A stretch of 64,000 bases of DNA from Persicimonas caeni (GCF_006517175.1 NZ_CP041186.1:2879001-2943000), one strand, 5' to 3'; positions 51,197 through 61,545 are shown, numbered from the stretch's first letter. Made by a program: numbers and translations. The notes: generated by a model not told the origin, from the sequence alone.

Positions 51197-52234
51197 TTAC
51201 CAAACTCTCAACAGCATTCCAGCGATCTCTTCTGCGGTCAGCCGCCCCGCTTCACCGGGGGTGATACCCGTACAGACCGCCCGACGCAACACCGCCGAGA
51301 CGGCAACGCCGCGGCCGTAGACCTCATCGCCGGGGGTGGTGATCTTCGACAAGAAGAGGTCCACGTCGGTCTGGTCGATCTCGTAGGTCAACTGGGCGAC
51401 TCCGAAAGTGCGTTCGATCGCTTCGACGACCCCGGAGCGAGAAACGTAGGCTTCTGCCCACGCATTTCCACCTTCGAGCAGCGCGCGGATATCCTCGGGC
51501 AGCCAGGTTTGCCATCGTCCGGGGATTTGATCGGGATAGCTGTGGGTGGGCAGCTGCGCGGGCACCGAGTCGGCCAAGGGGATGACCATCAGGTCGCCGT
51601 CGTCGTAGGCCTCGCGAAATTCCTCGTCGTCGATCTCGTCGGCGAGCTCGCTGGCAGCCTGCTCGGTCTCCTCGATCACCAGCCAATAGCCGGGGGCGGC
51701 ACACGCGAACGCCCCGCCCTCCGGGTCGGCGGCCCAATCCTCGAAGAGCTCGAGCCACAACAGCTTCGGGTTGAACACGCGCCGGAACACGCGCTCGATG
51801 GTCGACTCGCCGAGGCGGTCGAATACCTCGCCGCGCTCGTCGTTCGGCGTCCATCCGGGCAACGCCTGCGGGTCGAGCCGGCGGCGGGCCTCGAGCTCGA
51901 ATTCGACCTCGGGCGCGTCACCCGTGCGGTCGAGGTAGCCGCGAATGATACCGGCGTCGTCGGGAAACCCGTACGTCAGCGCCGCCTGCGCGACGTGTTC
52001 GGGCCCTACCTCTTCGCCGCAATTCTCGCACTCGTAGCCCGCCTTTTGGGGCACCTGCGCCAACAGCTCGCCCAACCTCTCGACGGTCAGCGGGTGAAAC
52101 GGCGTCGAATGGTAGAAGCGCTGCATCTGCACGTGCCCGCACAGCCCACACTCACAGCGCACGTCGGCGACATACATCACCTCCGGCTCGCCGTGCTCCC
52201 CTGGCGCGAATCGAAATACGAATGGTTCAGCCAT
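51197..52234 (-). CDS. Hypothetical protein with zinc-ribbon-like N-terminus
   Basis: 345 residues; I do not recognise the family. The N-terminus has CECGLCGHV and further CENCGEEVG (about residues 28-36 and 70-78), so one metal-binding knuckle is likely. The rest is acidic and alternates helices and strands. No membrane segment. The start MAEPFVF has CGAGGCG about eight bases upstream; the longer frame begins inside a foldback arm. Confidence 0.65.
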   Translation of the reverse strand: MAEPFVFRFAPGEHGEPEVMYVADVRCECGLCGHVQMQRFYHSTPFHPLTVERLGELLAQVPQKAGYECENCGEEVGPEHVAQAALTYGFPDDAGIIRGYLDRTGDAPEVEFELEARRRLDPQALPGWTPNDERGEVFDRLGESTIERVFRRVFNPKLLWLELFEDWAADPEGGAFACAAPGYWLVIEETEQAASELADEIDDEEFREAYDDGDLMVIPLADSVPAQLPTHSYPDQIPGRWQTWLPEDIRALLEGGNAWAEAYVSRSGVVEAIERTFGVAQLTYEIDQTDVDLFLSKITTPGDEVYGRGVAVSAVLRRAVCTGITPGEAGRLTAEEIAGMLLRVW

Positions 52235-52270
52235 AACTATCGCCTCGGTTGATGCAACGCCTTCTACATG

Positions 52271-52341
52271 AGCAATTAAGGACATAAGGGTTGCAAGTCT
52301 CGACTGCTTTCCAATTCGCAGCCCCTATGTCCTTAATTGCT
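52271..52341. repeat. Foldback: 20-bp inverted arms around a 31-bp loop
   Basis: AGCAATTAAGGACATAAGGG (52271-52290) is the inverse of 52322-52341 with one mismatch. It lies in the 158-bp gap between two minus-strand genes. It is AT-rich compared with its surroundings, which suggests an inserted element or a terminator of the upstream gene. Confidence 0.75.
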
Positions 52342-52392
52342 TATTTAGCGGTCGCTGCAAACCTGCAAGGCCATCTCTTCTCGAAAGCAAAC

Positions 52393-53403
52393 TCAGAACC
52401 CGCTCACGCGGTCCCAAAAAGTCGATTCGAACTGCAATACCGCCTCGGCCATCGACTCCAAGTGATGCGTCGGGTCTTCTTCGGGCTTGTCGTCGCCGCC
52501 TTCGACCCAGCGTGACATCGCCTCCAGGTAGCGCGCCAGCGTCGACCACGACGAGGCGGTGCGCGTCATGCTCACCGCGAGTTGGGCCTGGAGGATGCTC
52601 GGCACGTGCTCGCCGGCCTCGTTCAGAAAATCGCGATACAGGTAGCGGAAGTTACCTCCGCCGGTGCCCCTCTTTTCGATGCACTGAAACGCAAATCGAT
52701 ACGCCCAGGCGGCGTCGTCGAGTTCGCGCCAGGAGACGATCTCGGCGGCGAATTGCTCGAGGGCGGCCAAGCCGCCAAAGCCGCTCGAGTCCTCTTCCAT
52801 CTGGGCGGCGTTTCGCTCCAGCGCCAGCTCCACCGCCTCGTCGAGGGGGCGCGTGTCGCCCGGCTCCAGGGTCCACCACACGTTCTGGTTGCCCATCGAC
52901 GGCGGCGCGTTCGAGGCGCGGGCGCGCTCGAGCGCGTCGGCCGAGATGCGCTGCAGCCCCTCGAAGTGGGTGTCGGCGACGAGCACCTCGCCGGTGGCGT
53001 CGTTGTAGCCGACCACCGCGATCTTGTGGCCGTTGAACGGAGTGGTCGACCCCCAGTAGGGAAGTTCGCACAGGTCACACTGCACCAACACCGGCCGGTC
53101 CTCGTCGAGCGCGGCTTTGACGCCGGCCCAGGCGGCCTCGTTGTCGCCCTCGAAGTGGGGGCGAAGCTCGAGGCCCAGCGCCTCGGCGCAGTTCTCCTCG
53201 AGGCGGAAATGCCGCCCCATGATTTGGCGCGACGGGGACATATGCTCACTTTTGAGGTAATAGACCCCGAGCCCGCTGCCGAGCCCGAAGACCATCGCCT
53301 CGCTGAGCTCGATGCCGGCATGGCGCAAGATGTCGGCCATGGCCGTCGAGCCGCAATGAATCCCCGTGTGATGCTCAAAGTCTTTGACGATCCGGTCGCT
53401 CAT
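52393..53403 (-). CDS. BtrH N-terminal-domain (DUF4872-like) cysteine peptidase-fold protein
   Basis: 336 residues. Residues 10-150 match the BtrH/butirosin-H-like fold: HCGSTAMADILRHAGIELSE (Cys about 18), FNGHKIAVVGYND (His about 132) and VLVADTHF (Asp about 146), forming a Cys-His-Asp set like papain or acyltransferases. The C-terminal half is helical (DUF4872-type). In antibiotic pathways it transfers an acyl group from a carrier protein, but no such genes are here. Single gene; upstream neighbour is divergent. Confidence 0.68.
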   Translation of the reverse strand: MSDRIVKDFEHHTGIHCGSTAMADILRHAGIELSEAMVFGLGSGLGVYYLKSEHMSPSRQIMGRHFRLEENCAEALGLELRPHFEGDNEAAWAGVKAALDEDRPVLVQCDLCELPYWGSTTPFNGHKIAVVGYNDATGEVLVADTHFEGLQRISADALERARASNAPPSMGNQNVWWTLEPGDTRPLDEAVELALERNAAQMEEDSSGFGGLAALEQFAAEIVSWRELDDAAWAYRFAFQCIEKRGTGGGNFRYLYRDFLNEAGEHVPSILQAQLAVSMTRTASSWSTLARYLEAMSRWVEGGDDKPEEDPTHHLESMAEAVLQFESTFWDRVSGF

Positions 53404-53449
53404 CGGTATTTCTCGTGACTCACTTCTGCGCAACGAATATGGGGCTCCC

Positions 53450-54061
53450 ATGCGTGTACACCAGAACCAACCGAGATACTACCGACAGCCGTCTTCGCTG
53501 ACGGCGTTTGTCACCCGTCTCGGCTGGATATTTGCCGTCGCCATGCTGGTCCTGCCGCCTCAAATCACCATGGCGCAGCAGGCGCCTGCGGCCCAGGTCG
53601 ATACGACCCAACAACAGTCGGCCGAAGGTGCCGAAGAGGCCGCGCCCGAAGCCCAGCAAGCCGACGAGGACGACGAAGAGTTCTTCGGCGAGGCCCACCG
53701 ACGACGAATGTACGAGCAGTCGTCCCTGTCGACCACCACCGCCGTGCTCTACAACCTGGCCCTGCCCGGGCTGGGCAACCTGTACGCCGAACAATATTTC
53801 TACGGGGGCATCGCCTTCACGCTGATGGTCTTCACCCTCGTCTTCGAAGGCTACGGGCTGGTCACCAACCAGTCGGAATTCTTGTGGATTGGCGCCGGCA
53901 CCGCGCTGATCGCCTACTCGGGCAGCATCGCCACGAGCGTCGTCGGCGTTCGCGAGTACAACCGCAAGCTGCGAGAGGGGTTGAAGCTGGAGACGGTCTC
54001 AGAATCTGGGCCGTGGCAGTTGCCGAAGGCGAGGACGATCGACGTCGGCTTTCGATTTTGA
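53450..54061 (+). CDS. Membrane protein, TM2/DUF5683-like, with signal peptide
   Basis: 203 residues. N-terminal hydrophobic segment (about 23-42, ending MAQQ), an acidic linker and then LYNLALPGLGNLYAEQYFYGG, which matches DUF5683/TM2-like domains (PGxGxxY), with two more helices. Function unknown. Start ATG 53450 is chosen since further upstream codons overlap the divergent gene. Confidence 0.68.
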   Translation: MRVHQNQPRYYRQPSSLTAFVTRLGWIFAVAMLVLPPQITMAQQAPAAQVDTTQQQSAEGAEEAAPEAQQADEDDEEFFGEAHRRRMYEQSSLSTTTAVLYNLALPGLGNLYAEQYFYGGIAFTLMVFTLVFEGYGLVTNQSEFLWIGAGTALIAYSGSIATSVVGVREYNRKLREGLKLETVSESGPWQLPKARTIDVGFRF

Positions 54062-54089
54062 GGATTGACTTTCTCGGTCGCCTTGCAAG

Positions 54090-54218
54090 GGTGGCGTCCG
54101 CTATTCGGGGCGCCTGAACTGCGGCGCAAACTACGATTTGGGTGTTCCCCCATGCACCATAAAAGCTGAATTGAGGAACACTCAAATTGCAGTTCCGCGA
54201 GGGCGTAGTTGGCCCTCG
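54090..54218. repeat. Foldback element related to that at 35.2 kb
   Basis: Opens with GTCCGCTATT and contains CAAACTACGATTTGGG, both found (inverted) in the 35219-35341 element. Arms at 54124-54148 and 54175-54198 pair with a few mismatches. A GC hairpin CGAGGGC/GCCCTCG (54198-54218) follows. It sits between convergent genes (stops 54061 and 54268). The rest of the gap holds nothing recognisable. Confidence 0.65.
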
Positions 54219-54267
54219 CCCCAAATCGCGCGCCTCAACAACCACATACGCCCCACCGAAGGAACAC

Positions 54268-55320
54268 TCAAACCGTCGCAAACCACCCGACGGGCCGCTT
54301 CCCCTCTGCCACCATCAACCGGAATCTCACGCCTTCGCTCGTTCCCGTAGGCGGCTCGCCGCCCGGCTCGTACGCCTTCAACAAATCGCGCCCCTTCGAC
54401 TGCACCCACGTTCGCTGCTCGAGCACCCGGTCGAGCGCCGACTTGTTCATGGTGGTCGCCACGACGCTGCCGTCGAGCGCGACCAACGCCCCCGGCTCCG
54501 ACAGGCACTCCAGCGCGCCGATGAGCAGCTGGCGCTGTTGGTTGATGAGGCCCGTCGCCTTCGAGCGCAGGTGCTCCTGAGCGTCGAGGGCGGCGTTGAA
54601 GTGGCGCGCGATCGCGCCCAGCTCGTCGTCGTAGCCGGCCTTGAGGCGGCGTTTGTATTCGCCCTCGGCGATCGCCTCGCTGACCTCTTTGAAGTAGGTC
54701 AGCCGCGCGATGAGGTGCTTTCTGAGCGCCCGAGACAAGAAAACAAGCGAGAGTAAGGCGATGGCGACCAAGACTCCCAGCCAGACGCCGTTTTGCATGG
54801 CCGTCTCACGGGCCTCACGGTCGGCGACGATCATCGCGGTGCGGTTCATCTCGACGAGCTCGAGCACCGACTGTTTGACGTGAAAGAACGTCGGGAAGGT
54901 CTCTTTTCGATACGCCACCAACGGCTCGTCGAGTTGCTGGGCGAGCAGCTCTTCACGCAGCGCCGTGTACTGGTCGTACTCGAGCTCGATCTGGTCGATC
55001 ATCTTCCGCTCGCCCTCGATGGTCACGTTGTCGCGCGCCTTGCCGAGCGCGCTGTCAAAGGCGGCGTCGGCCGCGTCGAGGTTCTCGCGGCTGGTGGGGT
55101 CGACGCCCGGCTCGACGAGCGAGGCGAGCGTGGCGCTGTCCTGGCGCTCGAGCGCCTCGAGCATGTTGGTCGCCGCCGTCAGGCTGCGCACGTTCTCCTG
55201 CAGGATGCGGTCGATCCCGCGGCTCAGCTCGAAGAAGCCGACGGCAGCGCCGCCGGCCGCCAGAACAATCAGCAGCACCAGGTAGCCGTAGCCGAGTAAT
55301 AGTCGGGTGCGAAGGCTCAT
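54268..55320 (-). CDS. Membrane sensor with HAMP and PAS-like domain, no kinase
   Basis: 350 residues. TM1 about 7-27, a periplasmic four-helix-bundle sensor (28-170), TM2 about 175-195, a HAMP domain (about 196-248, FKEVSEAIAEGEYKRRL) and a PAS-like end (GALVALDGSVVATTMNKSALD). No histidine kinase, methyl-accepting or GGDEF output follows, so it must act through a partner or is an orphan sensor. It is followed 10 bases upstream by ktrA on the same strand. Confidence 0.75.
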   Translation of the reverse strand: MSLRTRLLLGYGYLVLLIVLAAGGAAVGFFELSRGIDRILQENVRSLTAATNMLEALERQDSATLASLVEPGVDPTSRENLDAADAAFDSALGKARDNVTIEGERKMIDQIELEYDQYTALREELLAQQLDEPLVAYRKETFPTFFHVKQSVLELVEMNRTAMIVADREARETAMQNGVWLGVLVAIALLSLVFLSRALRKHLIARLTYFKEVSEAIAEGEYKRRLKAGYDDELGAIARHFNAALDAQEHLRSKATGLINQQRQLLIGALECLSEPGALVALDGSVVATTMNKSALDRVLEQRTWVQSKGRDLLKAYEPGGEPPTGTSEGVRFRLMVAEGKRPVGWFATV

Positions 55321-55330
55321 AAGGTCTCAC

Positions 55331-55984
55331 TCAAGCGAGCGCAGCGATACGATTGACGGCCTCGGGGCGGCCGATGACGACCATGATGTCGCCCGACACC
55401 AACTGCACTTCGGCGCGGGGGTTCGGCTCGACGGTGTCGCCGCGGCGAATGGCGAGCACCGAGACGTGGTACTCGTTGCGAAGGTCGAGCTCGGCCAGAG
55501 TCTTGCCCACGAACGCCTCGGGCGCCTCGACCTCGGCGAGTTCGGCGTTGCCCAGGTCGATCTGGTCGACGATGCTCGGCTGGGAGAGCCGACGAGCCAG
55601 GCGCCGCCCCATTTCTTGCTCGGGGTCGATGACCTCGTTCGCCCCCACCGAGCGCAGGATGCGCGCATGAAGCTCGTTGCTGGCACGAGCGATGATCCGC
55701 GGCACGCCCATCTCTTTGAGCAAGGCGGTGGTCAAGATCGACGCCTCGACCGAATGCGCCCCCATGGCCACGATGGCCACGGACATCTGCTCGAGCCGAA
55801 GCCCGTACAGCGCGTCCTCATCGGTCGCGTCGGCCTGCACGGCCACGTCGACGACGTCCTGGACCGCCTCGATGTGGTCCATGTCGTTGTCGACTGCCAA
55901 CACTGCTTGCCCCTGCGAGGCCAGGCTCCTGGCGACCGCTTGGCCGAATTGGCCGAGGCCGATGACTGCTGTTTCTCCGCTCAC
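55331..55984 (-). CDS. Potassium channel regulatory subunit, TrkA/KtrA type
   Basis: 217 residues. RCK N-domain with the NAD-binding motif GLGQFGQAVARSL at 9-21 and acidic end of strand 2 (AVDND), then RCK_C (about 135-217). It binds ATP/ADP or NAD and gates the TrkH/KtrB pore encoded 0.5 kb away. GTG start at 55984. Its leader is a CCCTAAA run, without a clear ribosome site. Confidence 0.9.
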   Translation of the reverse strand: MSGETAVIGLGQFGQAVARSLASQGQAVLAVDNDMDHIEAVQDVVDVAVQADATDEDALYGLRLEQMSVAIVAMGAHSVEASILTTALLKEMGVPRIIARASNELHARILRSVGANEVIDPEQEMGRRLARRLSQPSIVDQIDLGNAELAEVEAPEAFVGKTLAELDLRNEYHVSVLAIRRGDTVEPNPRAEVQLVSGDIMVVIGRPEAVNRIAALA

Positions 55985-55995
55985 TGGGTTTGATC

Positions 55996-56096
55996 CGGGG
56001 TTTAGGGGTCTAGGGATTTAGGGGTTTAGGGCGCTGATTTCGCTGATTCGCTAATTCGCTAATTCGCTGATTCGCTGACTTCGCTGATTCGCTGGC
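55996..56096. repeat. CCCTAAA run plus GATTCGCT tandem octamers
   Basis: 55996-56030 holds telomere-like heptamers (GGGTTTAG sense on the plus strand), directly followed at 56032-56096 by about eight copies of GATTCGCT/AATTCGCT. The octamer array runs into the 3-prime end of a broken four-helix-bundle gene (56051-56281). Confidence 0.85.
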
Positions 56097-56257
56097 GACC
56101 GCGACGTCAGACCGTACCGCTCATCCTGCGGAAACTGTTTCGTCAGCTCGTATATGTCGGTCGTCACCTGCATCCCAACCTGCCAAGCCTTGTTGTTCTT
56201 ATACCCTGCTGCCCCGCCCGCAGAATTGTTCGCGGCTTGCTTCCCTCTACGATTCAT
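56051..56257 (-). pseudogene. Truncated S23/four-helix-bundle protein
   Basis: About 68 residues from ATG 56257. The middle (KAWQVGMQVTTDIYELTK, then FPQDERYGLTSR) matches the start of the 23S-rRNA intervening-sequence/Avd-like four-helix-bundle family, normally about 115-125 residues. The next family motif (RRAAVSIPSNIAEG) is missing. After YGLTSR the frame enters the GATTCGCT octamers (SPANQRSQRISELAN). The gene is therefore broken about halfway, likely by repeat expansion or deletion. Confidence 0.75.
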
Positions 56258-56281
56258 CTGTCTCTCCTCGTCGATTTCCAA

Positions 56282-56457
56282 AGCAAAGGTTCCTTCTGTC
56301 CTACACTCTGGTTATCGGCAGAAACCGCCAAATCGTTGCCTCCTCCCCCGCCCGCGCACCACCAAATCACGATTCCTCTGTTCCCCCCCACATCCCAACA
56401 TCCCCACATCCGCGAACTCCGCGCCTCCCAAACCCCTAAACCCCAAAACCCCCTCCC
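56282..56457. other. Spacer before trkH stop, ending in a CCCTAAA run
   Basis: 176 bp with no gene. The last 30 bp (56427-56457) are CCCAAACCCCTAAACCCC-type repeats; on the trkH coding strand this is a G-rich four-run tract that could form a G-quadruplex after the stop. Confidence 0.6.
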
Positions 56458-58503
56458 CTAACCCACCATCAACCGCGTCTTCGGATACGTCACTGGACTC
56501 GGCTTGCCGCCGCCGAGCAGCAGCGCCAGCGTCAACGGCCCGATACGACCGACGAACATCACGAAGATGATCACAAATTTGCCGATCGCGCTCAGCTCGC
56601 CGGTCGCCCCGATCGACAGGCCGACGGTGGCCACGGCGCTGACGACTTCGTAGACGAGCATATAAAACGGGATATCCTCGGTCAGGAGCAGAATGAACAT
56701 GCTCAACCCGATGACGAGCACCGCCACCACCGCGATCGCCGCGCTGCGGTAGACGATCTCTTGGGAGATGCGACGCTTGAAGAGGACGACCTTGGGCTCG
56801 CCGCGGGCGATGGCGCGCACGCCGGCTAAGAGCACCACGGCGGTGGTCGTCTTGATGCCGCCGCCGGTGCTTCCCGGTGAGGCGCCGATATACATGAACC
56901 CGAGCATGGCGAAGACGGTGGCCATCTCGAGTTGGCCGTAGTCGACCGAGTTGAACCCGGCGGTGCGTAGCGTCACGCTCTGGAACAGGGCGTTCATGAC
57001 CTTGTCGACCGGGGCGAGCCCCGCAAGCGAGGCGTCCCACTCGACGGCCAGGTAGATCGCCCAGCCCATCAAAACAAGCGCCACCGAGGCGAGGGCGACG
57101 ATCTTGGCCTGCACCGACCACTGGATGCGTCCTTCGGCGCGCCACGAGCGAAAGGCGCCGGCCATCACCAAAAAGCCCAGGCCCCCGAGGGTGATCAGCG
57201 CCGAGAAGACCAGCAGGGCGAATGGGTCTTCTTTGAACATCATCAGCGAGTCGGACTGCAGGGCGAATCCGGCGTTGCAGAACGCCGAAATGGAGTGAAA
57301 GACCCCGTTCCAGACCGCCTCGCCCCATCCGTAGCCGTGGGTGACGAAGACCACCGCCAGCAAGGCGGCGCCGACCGCCTCGATGACGAAGGTCGAGATG
57401 ACGATGAAGGTGGTCAGCCGGTAGGCGGTGCGCGGGTCGTGGATGTCGAGTTCTTGGCCCAGCGCGCGCTCACCGCGGATGCCGAGCTTGCCGCCGATGA
57501 TGACTGCCGCGAAGGTCGACAACACCATGATGCCGAGCCCGCCCACCTGAATGAGGCCCAAGATGACGGCGTGGCCGAAGGTCGAGAAGTCGTGGGGCGT
57601 GTCGAGCACGATCAAGCCGGTCACGCACGAAGCGCTGGTCGCGGTAAACAACGCGTCGAGCGGGTCGATGGGCACGCCGGTGGCCGAGGCCTGCGGGAAG
57701 GTCAGCAGCAGTGTGCCCAGCAAGATGATGGAGACGAATGCCGCGGCGATGAGCACCGCCGGGTGGTCGAAGAAGACGCCTAGCAGCTCGCGAAACAATT
57801 CGCCGCGCACCACCATCGCCACCAGCGTGAGCAGGTGGTAGACGCCCACGAGCGCCAACGCCACGGCGAAATTTCCCACAAAGACGAGGCTCAACCCCAG
57901 GGGCACGGCAAGTAGCGCTATTGCGCGCTGGCCGGCGGCGTAGCTCAGCAGCACGAAGCGCAAACTCAACACCACCGTGAGCAGCGTCAGGGCCGCCGAG
58001 ACGGTCAACGCCACCCAGTGGCTCGACAACTCGAAGCCGATCACCGCCACGGTCAAGAGCACCGACACGATCACCAGATGGCGCACCGGTGGCCCGTAGG
58101 CCGCCCACCACTCGCCGACCGAGTCGACCGGCGCGCCCAAGGGGCGATCGATGTACTCGCCGATCTCGGTTGCCTCGGGGAACAGGTGCTGGGTTAGCAG
58201 CACCAGGTGCCAGATGATCAGCAGCACCGCCAGCAGCGGGTCGCTGACCAGCGCCGGCACAAAGAGACCGATGTTGACGGAAAAGGCGACGGGAACCAGA
58301 TTTCGTAGCCACTCGACTCGCCGGAGAAGGCCGGCAGCAACCACAACCGCGCTGATCAACAGTGCACCGGCATAGATGGCGCCAAAGTCGGTCAACTGGT
58401 TGGCAGGCCCGAGGTAGCCTTCGGGCATGTCGATCGAAAAGATCGCCACGACTGTCAACGCGGTACTTCCGACGAAACGCGCAGCCGTGAGAAGCCGGTG
58501 CAT
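56458..58503 (-). CDS. Potassium uptake channel, TrkH/KtrB family
   Basis: 681 residues. An N-terminal extension with about six extra helices (1-210) precedes the four M1-P-M2 units. Selectivity-filter-type glycines are seen in ATSASCVTGL, SISAFCNAGF, VTLRTAGFNS and, in the last helix, VGRIGPLTLALLL. Potassium transport driven by the membrane potential or sodium, gated by the TrkA-type protein at 55.3 kb. The N-terminal helices exceed the usual length (about 450). Start ATG 58503. Confidence 0.9.
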   Translation of the reverse strand: MHRLLTAARFVGSTALTVVAIFSIDMPEGYLGPANQLTDFGAIYAGALLISAVVVAAGLLRRVEWLRNLVPVAFSVNIGLFVPALVSDPLLAVLLIIWHLVLLTQHLFPEATEIGEYIDRPLGAPVDSVGEWWAAYGPPVRHLVIVSVLLTVAVIGFELSSHWVALTVSAALTLLTVVLSLRFVLLSYAAGQRAIALLAVPLGLSLVFVGNFAVALALVGVYHLLTLVAMVVRGELFRELLGVFFDHPAVLIAAAFVSIILLGTLLLTFPQASATGVPIDPLDALFTATSASCVTGLIVLDTPHDFSTFGHAVILGLIQVGGLGIMVLSTFAAVIIGGKLGIRGERALGQELDIHDPRTAYRLTTFIVISTFVIEAVGAALLAVVFVTHGYGWGEAVWNGVFHSISAFCNAGFALQSDSLMMFKEDPFALLVFSALITLGGLGFLVMAGAFRSWRAEGRIQWSVQAKIVALASVALVLMGWAIYLAVEWDASLAGLAPVDKVMNALFQSVTLRTAGFNSVDYGQLEMATVFAMLGFMYIGASPGSTGGGIKTTTAVVLLAGVRAIARGEPKVVLFKRRISQEIVYRSAAIAVVAVLVIGLSMFILLLTEDIPFYMLVYEVVSAVATVGLSIGATGELSAIGKFVIIFVMFVGRIGPLTLALLLGGGKPSPVTYPKTRLMVG

Positions 58504-58644
58504 GCAGTGACCCGTGCGGGAAATAAGTAACACGACGTCGACACGATGTAGTCACGCCACCAGAGGTTGTCAACGCGGCGCGACTCACTACAATGGCCGC
58601 CAATCGCCTCAACCCCAAACCCTCAACCCTTATAGATCCCGCAC
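58504..58644. promoter_or_regulatory. Divergent region trkH / ackA-pduL
   Basis: 141 bp with both promoters. The ackA leader (58608-58633) is again CAACCCCAAACCCTCAACCC, C-rich and lacking a ribosome site. Confidence 0.4.
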
Positions 58645-60489
<1,845 letters not shown>

Positions 60490-60504
60490 TGGCGTTTGTC
60501 CCGG

Positions 60505-60690
60505 GACTCCCTCCGGTCGCCCCGGGCTACCGAGGCCTTCGTTTCGCTTCGCTTCACTTCGGCGCGGCGCGGACTGCGCGCCTTAGACTGCTCCTTCGAC
60601 ACACCTCGCTCGGGCGGCCAAGGCGCCGCGCCGAGCGTTGTTTGCGAGGCCTCGGTAGCCTCAGGCGACCGGAGCGAAGCGAAGGGAGTC
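60505..60690. repeat. 186-bp foldback element, copy A
   Basis: Left arm (60505-60540, GACTCCCTCCGGTCGCC..GGCTACCGAGGCC) is mirrored by 60645-60690. The middle carries TTTCGCTTCGCTTCACTTCG and GGCGCGGCGCGGACT. The left half is repeated almost exactly at 61144-61257. No gene is supported. The rest of the 265-bp gap up to 60754 is unremarkable except for the ribosome site of the next gene. Confidence 0.8.
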
Positions 60691-60754
60691 TGGGGAGAGG
60701 GCGCGTGTTTAGCTTCGAGATCGACTCGCACAACTGGCAACAAGGGAGGACGAG

Positions 60755-61123
60755 ATGACGATCGGTAAGAAGCACTGGGCGATCGCCGAGGGGTATATCC
60801 CCGAGGGGAGCACCGGCCCCGAGCCCGAGATGCTCAGCCACGAGACCGCCTGCATCCTGAACACGACCGACCAGGACGCGCACGTCGAGTTGATGATCTA
60901 CTTCAGCGACCGCGATCCGATCGGCCCCTACGAGATCACCGTGCTCGCCAAGCGCACCAAGCACGTGCGCTTCAATGACCTCGCCGAGCCCGAGAAGGTC
61001 CCCCGCGGCACCGACTACGCCAGCGTCTTCGAGTCGGACGTGCCCGTGGTCATCCAACACACCCGCCTCGATAGCCGCCAGGCCGAGTTGGGGCTGCTGT
61101 CCACGATGGCTTATTCGGAGTGA
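60755..61123 (+). CDS. Sensory rhodopsin transducer homolog (ASRT family)
   Basis: 122 residues, soluble beta-sandwich. The whole chain matches the Anabaena sensory rhodopsin transducer family: KHWAIAEGYIPEGS, GPEPEMLSHETACILN, DAHVELMIYFSDRDPIGPY, RTKHVRFNDL, DYASVFESDVPVVIQHTRLDSRQAE. In Anabaena the tetramer binds a microbial rhodopsin and DNA; most bacterial homologs lack a rhodopsin partner and may bind a ligand. GGGAGG seven bases upstream supports the ATG. Flanked by two repeat elements, no rhodopsin in the window. Confidence 0.9.
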   Translation: MTIGKKHWAIAEGYIPEGSTGPEPEMLSHETACILNTTDQDAHVELMIYFSDRDPIGPYEITVLAKRTKHVRFNDLAEPEKVPRGTDYASVFESDVPVVIQHTRLDSRQAELGLLSTMAYSE

Positions 61124-61143
61124 GTGGGGGAATCGGAGGACCC

Positions 61144-61257
61144 GGGACTCCCTTGCGGTCGCCCCGGGCTACCGAGGCCTTCGTTTCGCTTCGCTTCACT
61201 TCGGCGCGGCGCGGACTACGCGCCTAGGACTTCTCCTTCGACACGCCTCGTTCGGCA
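61144..61257. repeat. Half copy (B) of the 60.5-kb foldback
   Basis: About 114 bp repeat the left half of copy A with few changes, up to CCTTCGACACGCCTCG; the right arm is absent. The 41-bp tandem array begins within about 10 bp of the break. Confidence 0.8.
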
Positions 61258-61264
61258 CGTGTTT

Positions 61265-61545
61265 TGGAAGAATCTCTGGCCTTCCGAGCCGCTCGGCGCC
61301 GGTCTTGGAAAAATCTCTGGCCTTCCGAGCCGTTCGGCCCGTGTCTTGGAAAAATCTCTGGCCTTCCGAGCCGTTCGGCGTGTCAGCGAGAGAAATCTCT
61401 GGCCTTCCGAGCCGTTCGGCGTGTCAGCGAGAAAAATCTCTGGCCTTCCGAGCCGTTCGGCGCGTCAGCGAGAAAAATCTCTGGCCTTCCGAACGGCTCC
61501 GAACGTTTCCGAGAAGAGTCTCTGACCCTCCGAGCCGTTCCGATG
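61265..61545. repeat. Tandem array of seven 41-bp repeats
   Basis: Units containing AATCTCTGGCCTTCCGAG followed by CCGTTCGG start at 61271, 61312, 61353, 61394, 61435, 61476 and 61517 (the last is degenerate), each exactly 41 bp apart. The array sits between the ASRT gene and pgpA (stop 61580). 41 is not a multiple of three and no start or domain fits, so it is not coding. A CCGA/TCGG inverted core is in each unit. Spacing is about four helical turns, as in the 43-bp array at 16.3 kb. Confidence 0.93.
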
